Source: Alloascoidea africana (Eukaryota > Ascomycota > Alloascoideomycetes > Alloascoideales > Alloascoideaceae). From it: 64,000 nt of DNA. The notes below the pieces were generated by a model that was not told the DNA's origin, did no database searches, and saw only the letters and a program-made list of their open reading frames with translations. The position numbers and the translations under genes are program-made. The stretch lies in NCBI GenBank assembly GCA_030581615.1, contig JAKTTT010000088.1:1-64000 (forward strand), written 5' to 3'. Shown here piece by piece: positions 55,222 to 64,000 of this stretch; within the stretch, counting starts at the first letter, position 1; each line of letters opens with the position of its first letter.

Positions 55222-58200
55222 CAATTTTCAAGCGAACAAGAAATTATGTTACAACCGTTAGACGCAGAATGAATGGGGAATCAAGTAGTGCGGTATTACC
55301 CGGCGGCTAATGAAAGACCCTTGAAACAAGACACCAAACCTATTTAGCAGGTGTTAGGTGTCCCCCGAAAGTTGGTATGACCTAGAATAAACTTGGTTCT
55401 TGTTCTACTAAAGAGTAGGGTGGGTTGATTTATCTATCACCCCGGACGTGAGGTGTTAGTTTTTACGTTTCATTGGTAGCCTATTTAGAAAAAGAAAACG
55501 ATTGACCTATTCGATTTCCACGTTCCTGATATAGATAAGAGATTTCTTGTTATAAAGTAAAACAACAGTACTTGTAGGTTTGGGAGTCCGGTTGAGCGTT
55601 TATCAGCATTTAGTGTCGTTCTACTTTTATCAAGGTGGTCTGCTCATTGACACAAATTCGTATTTCTAAAAACAGTCTTCAACTAGATATCAATCTTCTA
55701 ATGCTATTCCATATATTTTCTGCCCCAGTACAATCTATGGTTTTTCCTAGATCAAATTATTGTATGAATATAGGGGCTGGGCATATTCACGAGCTGCTGA
55801 AAAGTTTGATATGTCGAAACAAGAGAAACGAAAAGCAAAATTAACACTCCTGTAACTTTGGTATCAAATGAGGCCCAATCTTGGATATCTCAGTGCGCAT
55901 ATCTTGATTGCATGTAGGCGGAAGTAGAACCATTCAGCATGTAGAACGTGCTTTCCACTCTTATATGATCACTCAACGTGTATTATCTTAATTCTTAAAG
56001 TTTTAGCGGTGGCAGCAGCTGATTAGAAGTAAAGGAACATCTTCCAAAGTAGTTTTCAAGCCTTAGTAAAAGGTTTTTTTGATCATGCTTTTCAAATGTT
56101 TCACGACTCTCTATTTTTTCTTTGCAGACAAAATCTTTAGACTGTTATCTTAAAACTATCGTTTAGCTTCAAGAGGCTCGTATGGAATAAAACTAATTGT
56201 CGGTTTGTTTATTGGGTGAATCTTGTACCTAACCTCATTGGAATTTCGTTCAGTTTCTCTCTGACCAAAGCGCTCTTCTCATTTTTTGCTCAAACCCCTT
56301 TTGCAGGGGCTAGTGATTAGAGACCAGGATGAATTTCATTTTTATATCGTTTATCTCAAGTCGACCAGGGCTTACTGATGAAATGTTTCCAACCTATGTT
56401 TGACAAGAAAACGGTCGTTCCTCAATTCATCAATCTCGTTAATCCTTCTAATACCTATAGGGATCTCGCATCGCATTTGTCGTCATACAGCGATGGAAAA
56501 AGTAGTTTACTTAGTTACAAGTGATACAGTGCCTAGCTCCAGCCTTCTACGAGGACGCCTTTGATAGGAGATGGCCAGTTGGCTCTCAATCAACTACTAA
56601 AAGTTCAATATTCAATGATGAACTTGGATCTCTACTTCAATTCCACCCTGATAATGACGTCACTTGAAAAGGATTGAAAGTGAACAAGTGGACAATCTAC
56701 CAAAGTCATGGTAACCTAACTCTCCCCTGAATTCTTTCCCAGGGAAAGAAAAAATGAAAGCATCAAATCATAGGGGAACTTGGAAATCGGAAATTAAATA
56801 CACAATTAATTCAAAAGACTGCCCCAGTTTAAAGAGTCACGATTCACAAATTTATTTAAGCTCAAGAAAGAAACTAGAGAATCTATAGCTATGCCCACAA
56901 CTCGGATATGTACCTGTAGATAAAACAAATGAAAATACTTTTTAAGAACTATGATTTTGTAATGTCATCATTGCTTGTTCTATTGTCAAAAGTCCAAAAC
57001 CTCTATTCAATTTCTTGGAGTAAATGGATACAATTACAGGTACCAGTTTCCTCCAGTTTACAATTCAGAAGTATTCATTTCCGAATACGAGAGTAATCGC
57101 GACCCTCAAAAGAATTCAATCTAGTTTATACAAGCAGCAACTCTAGCACGGCATTTTTATCCCTGGCCTGGTCTGAAAGAGAGAGAATACACCTGATCGG
57201 TTAGCATTTGTGGCACTACTTTTGAGGGCCGAGTTAGAAAGGACCGGCTTAACCCGGCAGTTGAGTATTTAATGCGACTTGAACGTCCCATCTAGAATAC
57301 TCTACTGTATGTTTTGAATGATGCTTTACACTTCGATGAACGTGACAAATGATCCAAACGACATATCGAGAAACGTTAGAAAAAAATGCCAAACGGACTA
57401 AAACAGAGAGTGTAGCTGTTCAGGAACTTTTGGAGGAGAAATGCGTGCCGGACCATTTTTCGCTACTAATATAAAAACATTTTTAGAGTTTTTTTTATTT
57501 TTCTACCCAAATTACAGGGTTGTTTCTTTATTTGTAAAATTTCGCCTAAGATGTCTTGCTTCTGAGATTGAATCAAGCGTGCATAGCTGAATGCATATTG
57601 ATTGACTTTACCAATTTTATTACTTTCCAAGCAACTTTAAAACCCTTCGATTCTTTTTTCCTATTATTATTAATTTTTCGAAAGCGATCCTAAGAGTAAA
57701 CCAATAAGGTAATTATCTCCAAAATGCTTACTTCTAAATAGATTATTAAGGCAAGGATAGATTTGATGGCCATCCTAACCATACAGCTTGTAAAGGTTCG
57801 TTATATTAAGCTTCTTGTTTATTGATGATGCAAAGCACAAGCTCTACAATGAGAAGAACGCACTGCTCATCGTAATTGGTAGAGTTAGTAGCTTGTGTGG
57901 AGGTTGGGAATGGAGCACATAGTCAAAAGTGAATGAAGAATCATCTTTGAGAAAATTCTCAGTCAGAATAAATAATCTTGATTTCATAAAGAGGATTAGA
58001 AAAACCTCATGCGCTGATATTGTTTTTACAAGTAGTTAAACTTCAAGAAATTCATGTAGGCCAGTTCAAACAATGCGTAGACTTTTATTGGGTAGATTCG
58101 TTCTGCTCTTCTAGATTTCGTGAATTCTCCAGAACAAAATTTTAGAATCCAGAACTTACAAATGAAAAAAGATGGTTTTCAGTTTTCAGAGGTGTGGCTA

Positions 58201-59434
58201 CTGCCAACGTCAGATATAAATTCATGATGGGACTAGAAATCAGAAAGTAAATTGCTTGCCCTTTATGAGAAATTCTTTATGTTGTCTAAGCTGTATTCAA
58301 GAATGAACATTCAAAAATAGCCAAACTAATTTGGCGCTGAACAGAACGAGAGTTTTGTTCCCCACTTTCTAGAAAAATTTCCGCTCTCTTCCCTGTCTCA
58401 GGGTTTGACCTTAAGAAATCTTTATCTTGCTTTGAAATGTTTCAAACGTTTATTTTTTTTTTAAGTAGAGGGATATCTGGTTTCCAGGGACTAACAAGTC
58501 AGATCTCTATTGAAAAACCTGCATGGGACACTCATTGGTACAAGACTAAAATGTTAGATGTCTCGATCTCATCTGAACTGTATGCAAAACTGATTTAACA
58601 GAACAGTCAATTCCTAATTTTCTTGTCGTTTCCGTTTTTATTCGAGTACTAGCTTCCTGGGCGTAGATAACATGATAGGAAATTTATTCTAATCATTCCA
58701 GCTTATAACTGATTAACAGGGACTCAAAAAATACTGCAAACAATAAAAATTAGCCTTGTTCTTACATTGTCAAGTGAAGCTCTCAACTCTGAGCCTGGGC
58801 TAGTCCTTGGTTTTAACCTTGCCCCAGTAAAAAGTTTTTTTTCTGTTTTTTGATCCCCGCAGAAAATGTCTCATTCTATTATCATATTTTTGCAGTTGAC
58901 AATTGATAACTGGTAATTGAAGCAAGAGTGCCTGAATATCTCCGATTCCACGTGCTCGGCACCTAATATGGTAGTAACAATTACTCAGTTAGGAAATACA
59001 TACTGAACATGAAGCATGATGCAACAGATAATGAATACGGTCCAAAAACATGAACAAAGTATGAACGTAAGGAGTATTTTTCAATTACATGAGGTCAAAA
59101 AAATCAATGATAAATATCTTGGATCGTTTATAACCTAATCAGAGTGCTATGCTCATCTATCTTTTTTTTTCTTTCTGGATGCATGTAGCCAACTACGCAA
59201 ATACTCTTGTGTCTGGGGCTTCTTTGGAAGAGCTGTTCAATATACAACTCAACATCAAAATCATTAATATCCCATTTTTTGTTCTGAAGTCCATTATGTT
59301 TGGTAGTGGAAGGACATTGGAAGGATAAAGAGCGATCAGCCATCAAGTCAATCACAAAACAAAAATCCAAAAATATATATGAATAAACTGTTCGCTGTTT
59401 CTTTTTGTCTCAATTTACTTTTCAGACGCAGCAA
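55222..59434. other. AT-rich gene desert, about 4.2 kb
   Basis: Begins with the Cak1-like promoter. No convincing gene except a doubtful 71-codon frame at 59128-59343. A near-perfect palindrome TTCTTTCCC-A-GGGAAAGAA lies at 56732-56750. No tRNA, LTR or tandem repeat was recognised by eye. Confidence 0.5.
59128..59343 (-). CDS. Doubtful 71-residue ORF downstream of eIF3m
   Basis: Starts MADRSLSFQCPSTTKHNGLQ and contains WDINDFDVELYIEQLFQRSPRHKSICVVGYMHPERKKK. Its composition looks protein-like (hydrophobic and charged residues well mixed, basic C-terminus), but no family is recognised and only 91 bp separate it from the end of the eIF3m gene on the same strand. It could be the last exon of an unseen gene or chance. 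Confidence 0.25.
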   Translation of the reverse strand: MADRSLSFQCPSTTKHNGLQNKKWDINDFDVELYIEQLFQRSPRHKSICVVGYMHPERKKKIDEHSTLIRL

Positions 59435-60712
59435 TCATTGCTGCTCTGCTGCTTTCTCCTTCTTCTCCTTCTCTTTCACAGCCTGATCCTGTAGATTCTG
59501 CACAACGTGTCCAATGCTACCTACGCTAACTTTCAACTCGCTCAGCTTCTTCTCAATCAGTTGCCAATCGTCACCGGTTAATTCGCCAACAGGGAAGATT
59601 TTGTGGATCTCAAACTCGGAGTCAACCTGATTTAGTTTACCCTCGATAAGGCCAACCTTGATGGTGGAAACTATGAGTTCTTCAATGACCTGGATGGGGA
59701 GGCTCAACTTTTCAACAATCTCCTCATACTTTAGAATTCGCTTATCCTCCTTTATGACGGTGTCAGAGGCGAGCTTAGCCAGAGACAGGTACAACACTTT
59801 TTTGTTAATCAGGTCCTGGTTGAACTCATTCTCAATAAAGAAGTTTGCGTGCTTTTCCAGGAAGGCCCTGTAGGCATCAATATCGCCAGTTCTCAAAACA
59901 GTCAACAATTTATAGAGAATAAGTTCTGTAAACTCGAGGTCCTTGACCTGATCCAGAGAGGCCAGGGAATCAAAGTCGTACACAAACTCACTGTTGATTG
60001 CGGTCTGGACCAAACCAACGGTTATGGGGTAGGTAGAGGAAGGGAGTTCCTCCAAGGCCGTGAATAGCACGTCATAAGAGAGACGAGGATGGGATTCTTT
60101 AAGCAAAGCGGAAACTTTGGAGTAGATGGCCAACTGATCTGTCTCTGAGGCATTCAGTTTCCTTATGCGTTCAGCAAGTTCTTTTGGGTTGGCCAGGGGT
60201 ACCAGCAATTGGGTATTTTTGGTTTGCTCAATGACGTTCAGAACAGCTTGAAATGTGGTGAGCTTGACCTTCGATGCCTGGGGCAGGAGATTGAACAGGT
60301 TTGTGAGAATGGGCAACACCAGGGCAGCGTTCTCCTTGTCCTTGGAGGCAGTGGCTGAGGGAGAGGCGATGTTCTCCAAATGAGCCACAATCTTGGGGAG
60401 GTAGGAGTCGACATTGGGGGCAAAGGACAGAATCTGGAAAGCCAGGTTGTAAATGGCTTCAAACTCGCTATTTGGGATGCTCTTAAGAGTTACAATGTTT
60501 TCTTCTATCTTTCCGAAAAGCTCTGGCTTTGGTTCACTTGTTCCATCTTCATCTTCCTTCCCAAGGAGAGGTGTCACTTTGGAAGTGAACGACTCCTTTG
60601 ATTCTGGATCAATTGAGGTGAGCCCGTCCACGTAGCTCGCGTACTCGTTGACGTAGTCGTTCAGAGAGCCGCAGGTGATGATGTTTGAGAAAGAAGAGGT
60701 CGCGCCAGCCAT
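59435..60712 (-). CDS. Translation initiation factor eIF3 subunit M (PCI domain)
   Basis: A 425-residue protein starting MAGATSSFSNIITCGSLNDYV (the ATG at 60712; a longer upstream frame has no family likeness). It is largely helical, with a PCI domain at ~205-385: FTELILYKLLTVLRTGDIDAY, the winged-helix part KRILKYEEIVEKLSLPIQVIEELIVSTIKVGLIEGKLNQ, and a C-terminal coiled coil (VVQNLQDQAVKEKEKKEKAAEQQ). This order and length match eIF3m (and the related CSN7-like PCI proteins). eIF3m helps form the eIF3 octamer that promotes 43S assembly. Saccharomyces has lost it, so its presence is informative about lineage. CSN7 is the main alternative but is usually shorter. Confidence 0.85.
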   Translation of the reverse strand: MAGATSSFSNIITCGSLNDYVNEYASYVDGLTSIDPESKESFTSKVTPLLGKEDEDGTSEPKPELFGKIEENIVTLKSIPNSEFEAIYNLAFQILSFAPNVDSYLPKIVAHLENIASPSATASKDKENAALVLPILTNLFNLLPQASKVKLTTFQAVLNVIEQTKNTQLLVPLANPKELAERIRKLNASETDQLAIYSKVSALLKESHPRLSYDVLFTALEELPSSTYPITVGLVQTAINSEFVYDFDSLASLDQVKDLEFTELILYKLLTVLRTGDIDAYRAFLEKHANFFIENEFNQDLINKKVLYLSLAKLASDTVIKEDKRILKYEEIVEKLSLPIQVIEELIVSTIKVGLIEGKLNQVDSEFEIHKIFPVGELTGDDWQLIEKKLSELKVSVGSIGHVVQNLQDQAVKEKEKKEKAAEQQ

Positions 60713-60835
60713 CGTTGGTTGATTCCAGTGATCTTGGCAAAAAGGAGCAGATCTTTTCTTGGAGGACAACTTCAGCATCGACGGGTCCTGTGTTTACGCG
60801 CACAAGCGTAAACGTGGGAATGATACAGGCCAATG

Positions 60836-60864
60836 GGGTGTTTGGGTGTTTGGGTGTTTGGGGG
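60836..60864 (+). repeat. Three 8-bp GTGTTTGG repeats
   Basis: Three near-perfect tandem copies of GTGTTTGG in the eIF3m upstream region. G-runs spaced by T-rich loops could also form G-rich structures on the plus strand. Confidence 0.7.
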
Positions 60865-60954
60865 CAGTCCCTGCCGGGAGACATGAAAAGCGGATAAAGT
60901 AGAAGGTTCGCAGAGGTTTTTCCATGGGCCGTGTGAACGTGCCAGGCCGGTAGA

Positions 60955-61012
60955 AGCCCTGGCAGCCCTGGCAGCAATGGCAGCACTAGCAGCACTAACA
61001 GCACTAGCAGCC
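60955..61012 (+). repeat. Imperfect GCAGC(C/A)CTG/A repeat tract
   Basis: Units such as GCAGCCCTG and GCAGCACTA repeat about six times at 9-bp spacing in the intergenic region. Mutated minisatellite; no coding role supported. Confidence 0.7.
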
Positions 61013-61399
61013 CATAGACTCTGGCACTGGCTCTCGCTCGCGGCGGCCGGGGCTGACGCCGGCAAGTGTCAAAAGTTCATGTTTTTCCAGGCTGCAAGTT
61101 GGAATTTAATTCTTGTTTCAGACGGGTGCATTGCGTACAAAGCATCAATCAGCTGTGCTGGGCCAGAAAGCCAATTGGGAAGGGTTTGTGAAGAAGTTCT
61201 ATTATGGAGACGACGAGAGCGATGGAGCGCGGCCAGCACAGGAGTGGAACGGCCGATCCTGTTTGGGGGCCTGATGGGGGAATTTACGAGTGATATTACG
61301 GGACTTGCAGACATTCTTTTCGGGCCTTGTCGCTGGAGAATGATGAGGACGGATGGTGATTATCACTCAGAGTGTATAATGGAAAGTCAAGCCAGTTGG

Positions 61400-61487
61400 T
61401 CTTGTCTTGTTCTGTTCTGTCCTATTCGGTTCTGTCTGGTCTTGCCTTGTCTTGTCTTGCCTTGCCTTGCCTTGACCCGTCTTGTAA
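61400..61487 (+). repeat. Pentanucleotide tract (CTTGT/CTTGC/CTGTT)
   Basis: About 88 bp of C/T/G-only pentamers (CTTGT, TCTGT, CTTGC) with few interruptions, lying 115-200 bp upstream of the Myb-type gene. The plus strand is almost free of A, so it is a strong strand-asymmetric tract. Confidence 0.8.
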
Positions 61488-61601
61488 GGTTCTCTGTATA
61501 GACCCAGCTTTTATACAGAATAGCGCTTTCTTGCCGGACCTGCCATATTGCTTCTCCTGTTCAGCCTTGCCTAGTAATCAATTGTCACGCAGATTGTTTA
61601 G

Positions 61602-63044
61602 ATGAAGAGCTATAGCACTGGGCCTGGTTTTTCAAATCTTAATCCTATTGTGCTCGCAACAGACTCCTCCAGCGGCACTGTCGGCCACCGTAGTTTTGCC
61701 CACGGTTACTCTTCCTCCTCTTCGGAAAAGAAGGTGGTTTCAAGAAACAACTGGAACGACAGCGAAGACCTGCTTTTGGTCTCCTTGGTCCACCAGCATC
61801 CCAACCAGATCAGAAGCGCAAAGTCCATTCGCTCCTTCTTCTCCTTCATCTCGACAGAGTTTATCAAAAATGGCAAAAATCGAAATCCCCGTCAGTGTAG
61901 AGACAGATACTGGCTGCTCCAGGCCCGACTGGACGAAAAGTTAAAGAGAAGCAACAGAGACGAGCTCACCGATAACGAACTCGACAGGCTGTTGGAAAAG
62001 TGCAAGAAATACTTCAAGCAACGCGAGCAAAAATCCGCAACCTCTAACATGGCCTCTGGCGATTTCCGCTCTTCTCCTACGAAAGAAAGCCTACACGGCC
62101 GAACCGCTGAGGCCGACGTGATTGATCCCGTCATGGGTCAAGGGGAACCAGGTCCAACCACTGAGACCTCCTACGGCCAGACCCATAGTACTCTAAATCT
62201 GAAGCAATCGCTTCTCTCTTCCAAAAGCCAGCAACTGCGACCTATGATGGCTCCGTTGTCGATATCTTCCTCTTCCTCTTCCTCCTACCAAAGCTATTCT
62301 TCCGCTACAATTACTACCACCCAGTCTTACAGAAGCCCGATTTCGACTACCACTGACTCCTCCTCATTAACAAGACCTTATCTATCGGCTGGATACTCGA
62401 CTTATGGATCCGGTATGAGCGGTGGCAGTGGTGGCATTTCCTCATCTTCTGGCCTCAACCAGCAACGAAATGACTATTTATTTACCTCTTCCTCACCCAC
62501 CGACTATTCTTCTACTCGAGCACCAATATCTTCTGTTAGGAGTTATCCCCAGCAGCAACAGCAACAGCAGCAGCAGCAGCAGCTTACTCAAATGTCGTAT
62601 GGAGTGCAACTGCAACCGGTGAACAACAGCGCATATGGGCTACATAGTCAATCTCCTCTCACTACAAAAGCTATGGGGAAATCGTCTGAGAATAAGCATC
62701 TGGATGACTCTGACATCGCAATTTCCCCTTATTCGACCGCGGCAAGTACAGGAATGGCAGCTGTTTCTGGTTATGGCGACCTCCAAAGCGCAACTGCCCA
62801 CCACAATTCCAATTCCAACCATCAGGATTCCAATAGTGCCGCAAATATAATTGGTGTTTTGGGTAGTCACGATGTCCGTGAATTGAGCTCCACAGTTAAA
62901 GAATTGCTCAGAGAAGTAAGAAGCATGCGATCGCAATTGAGCGAGGTGGAAGTAAAGCTGAGCACCTTTAATGATGCATCTAGAGACTCTCAACACTCTC
63001 CTTCCCAGCCTTACAACTCATCACGTTCGGGGAGACATTACTAG
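61602..63044 (+). CDS. Myb/SANT-domain protein with polyQ and Ser-rich tail
   Basis: A 480-residue protein. Residues ~48-112 form one Myb/SANT-like helix bundle (RNNWNDSEDLLLVSLVHQHP...SIRSFFSFISTEF...RNPRQCRDRYWLLQARLDEKL), the third helix carrying the typical RQCRDRY pattern. It is followed by a basic helical stretch (~120-148). The long middle part is Ser/Thr/Tyr-rich, with runs of serine and 11 consecutive glutamines (62551-62583, CAG/CAA mix). The C-terminus has a coiled coil (VRELSSTVKELLREVRSMRSQ, ~425-455), suggesting dimerisation. Presumed nuclear DNA-binding regulator of the fungal Myb/SANT-like type. I do not recognise a named orthologue; the fold call is good, function is inferred. 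Confidence 0.8.
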   Translation: MKSYSTGPGFSNLNPIVLATDSSSGTVGHRSFAHGYSSSSSEKKVVSRNNWNDSEDLLLVSLVHQHPNQIRSAKSIRSFFSFISTEFIKNGKNRNPRQCRDRYWLLQARLDEKLKRSNRDELTDNELDRLLEKCKKYFKQREQKSATSNMASGDFRSSPTKESLHGRTAEADVIDPVMGQGEPGPTTETSYGQTHSTLNLKQSLLSSKSQQLRPMMAPLSISSSSSSSYQSYSSATITTTQSYRSPISTTTDSSSLTRPYLSAGYSTYGSGMSGGSGGISSSSGLNQQRNDYLFTSSSPTDYSSTRAPISSVRSYPQQQQQQQQQQQLTQMSYGVQLQPVNNSAYGLHSQSPLTTKAMGKSSENKHLDDSDIAISPYSTAASTGMAAVSGYGDLQSATAHHNSNSNHQDSNSAANIIGVLGSHDVRELSSTVKELLREVRSMRSQLSEVEVKLSTFNDASRDSQHSPSQPYNSSRSGRHY

Positions 63045-64000
63045 TCACCTTTTTCTTTCTTTTTCTGCCTTCTTTATTCCATTGGAAATATAGTGCATAG
63101 GCTTTCTTGCCGTTTATGGCGTCTTCTCGCTTTTTCAACCCCTTGAGCAATGTTTAAATTCAGTACCTATTTGACTATACTTTTTTGCTCCATTTTCCTA
63201 TCATTGACCGTCATCCGCATTCGTATGCTTCGCTTGTCGACTTTATCTTTTGTATGTATTCTTTTCATCGTCTGTTCCCTATTTTCTTTTTCTTTTTTTG
63301 AATAGTTCTGGACAGCTTAAGCTTTGTACTATTTTTTCTCTTTATATCTATGCATTTTTGATATCTTAAACTTGTTTTCGATTACATCTTCTCTCTATAC
63401 TCCGCGTTTTACCCTCATTTATCACCTACGCCTGCCCTCTTTGTTTTACTCTCACAAAGTAGAATACCAGCCTCCTTTTCTATCATGTTTTATTCTTATT
63501 ATTATGTACCCTTGCATTTTGATTTGAGTCGTTCTTAAATTTTCGGGAGGCAGTTGTGTCTCTTTACAGACAGTTGATGCTCTTGGTTTTCCAACATTCG
63601 GAAACTGAGCGCTTTTCAAATCATTGGTCAATCGCTGAGTAGTATATAAAACAACCTCGTACATCTCTAATTAATGCTAAGAAACCCTAATTTCATGGTT
63701 TGTTGTAGCTATTTTCTGGTGCCTTTTTAATGTTCAGGTAGTTATGGCTTTTTTTTGCCGATTGAAGCTGTTCTTGTGCAATTTTGATTAAAAGGTTCAA
63801 AAGATGTTTTGTATCTAGTATATTCTATTTTGTACACCATATTTACAGCCCAATGTCAACAATAATGCTTGCTCAGCTCTGCAAATACCATCTGAGCATT
63901 CCCTTGTTAGCTTGAATCTAGAGATCTCAACTACACAACTGCAACTGTATTCAAATTTAAAACACGCTCTTACAGAGAAAAGTGATCTATTAGAAAATTT
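63045..64000. other. 3' flank of the Myb-type gene to window end
   Basis: About 950 bp of AT-rich sequence; the first half is T/C-rich (TTTTTCTTTC-like), as in a yeast 3' UTR and terminator region. Short frames only. No gene recognised before the window ends. Confidence 0.5.

Larger units (their letters stand above)
60713..61601. promoter_or_regulatory. Divergent eIF3m/Myb-gene region with short tandem repeats
   Basis: 889 bp, clearly richer in G+C than average, carrying three short repeat tracts (listed separately). Long frames across it arise from repeat composition and are not called. The last 30 bp before 61602 are AT-rich, as expected for a leader. Confidence 0.5.

Noticed and set aside
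60940-61500. 174-codon plus-strand frame through the repeat tracts
   Set aside because: Leu/Ala/Val runs come directly from the GCAGC-type and CTTGT-type repeats.

Overview
The window is nuclear DNA of a budding yeast (Saccharomycotina). It carries standard yeast housekeeping genes: actin, cytosolic HSP70, poly(A)-binding protein, phosphoglycerate mutase, nucleoporin Nsp1, Aurora kinase and TYW1. The genes are more intron-rich than in Saccharomyces. I could place about 13 introns by reading frame and splice signals (5' GTATGN, GTAAGN or GTGAGT; branch N-CTAAC or TACTAAT; 3' AG), mostly 55-75 nt long. CTG sits at an invariant leucine of actin (45434-45436), so the standard code is likely and the CUG-Ser clades are unlikely. 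An eIF3m gene (lost in Saccharomyces), a Con7-type zinc-finger protein and a Tad-like LINE remnant suggest an early-branching lineage. I cannot name the species.

Layout. 1-7 kb: a secreted Ser-rich protein running off the left edge, then a Crh2/Utr2-type cell-wall transglycosylase. 7-10 kb: divergent GPM1 and NSP1 around a shared promoter with a 26-bp inverted repeat. 10-12.5 kb: non-coding, with a small Ty3/gypsy fossil between 28-bp direct repeats. 12.5-18.2 kb: a possible nutrient-uptake group made of a Dal5/Seo1-type transporter, a 2-oxoglutarate/Fe(II) dioxygenase and a Dur3-type urea transporter whose frame is broken once. 18.2-27 kb: a CENP-B-like DNA-binding protein, a Pro/Gly-rich PPxY protein, a spliced unknown gene, a Tmt1/Crg1-like methyltransferase and a 772-residue Ser-rich unknown. 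29.5-31.4 kb: a three-exon SET-domain methyltransferase.

31.4-39.9 kb is gene-poor and AT-rich. It holds the LINE remnant and about 5.7 kb with no convincing gene. 39.9-55.2 kb is a dense housekeeping block: Con7-like factor, PAB1, a small spliced membrane protein, ACT1 with a 14-nt microexon, an SND2/TMEM208 homologue, SSA-type HSP70, TYW1, Aurora kinase (five exons) and a Cak1-like kinase. 55.2-59.1 kb is a second AT-rich desert. 59.4-63 kb holds eIF3m and a Myb/SANT protein with polyQ, separated by a promoter region full of short tandem repeats.

No rRNA, CRISPR array or convincing tRNA was seen. Spliced gene models are inferred from signals and frame, without transcript data.
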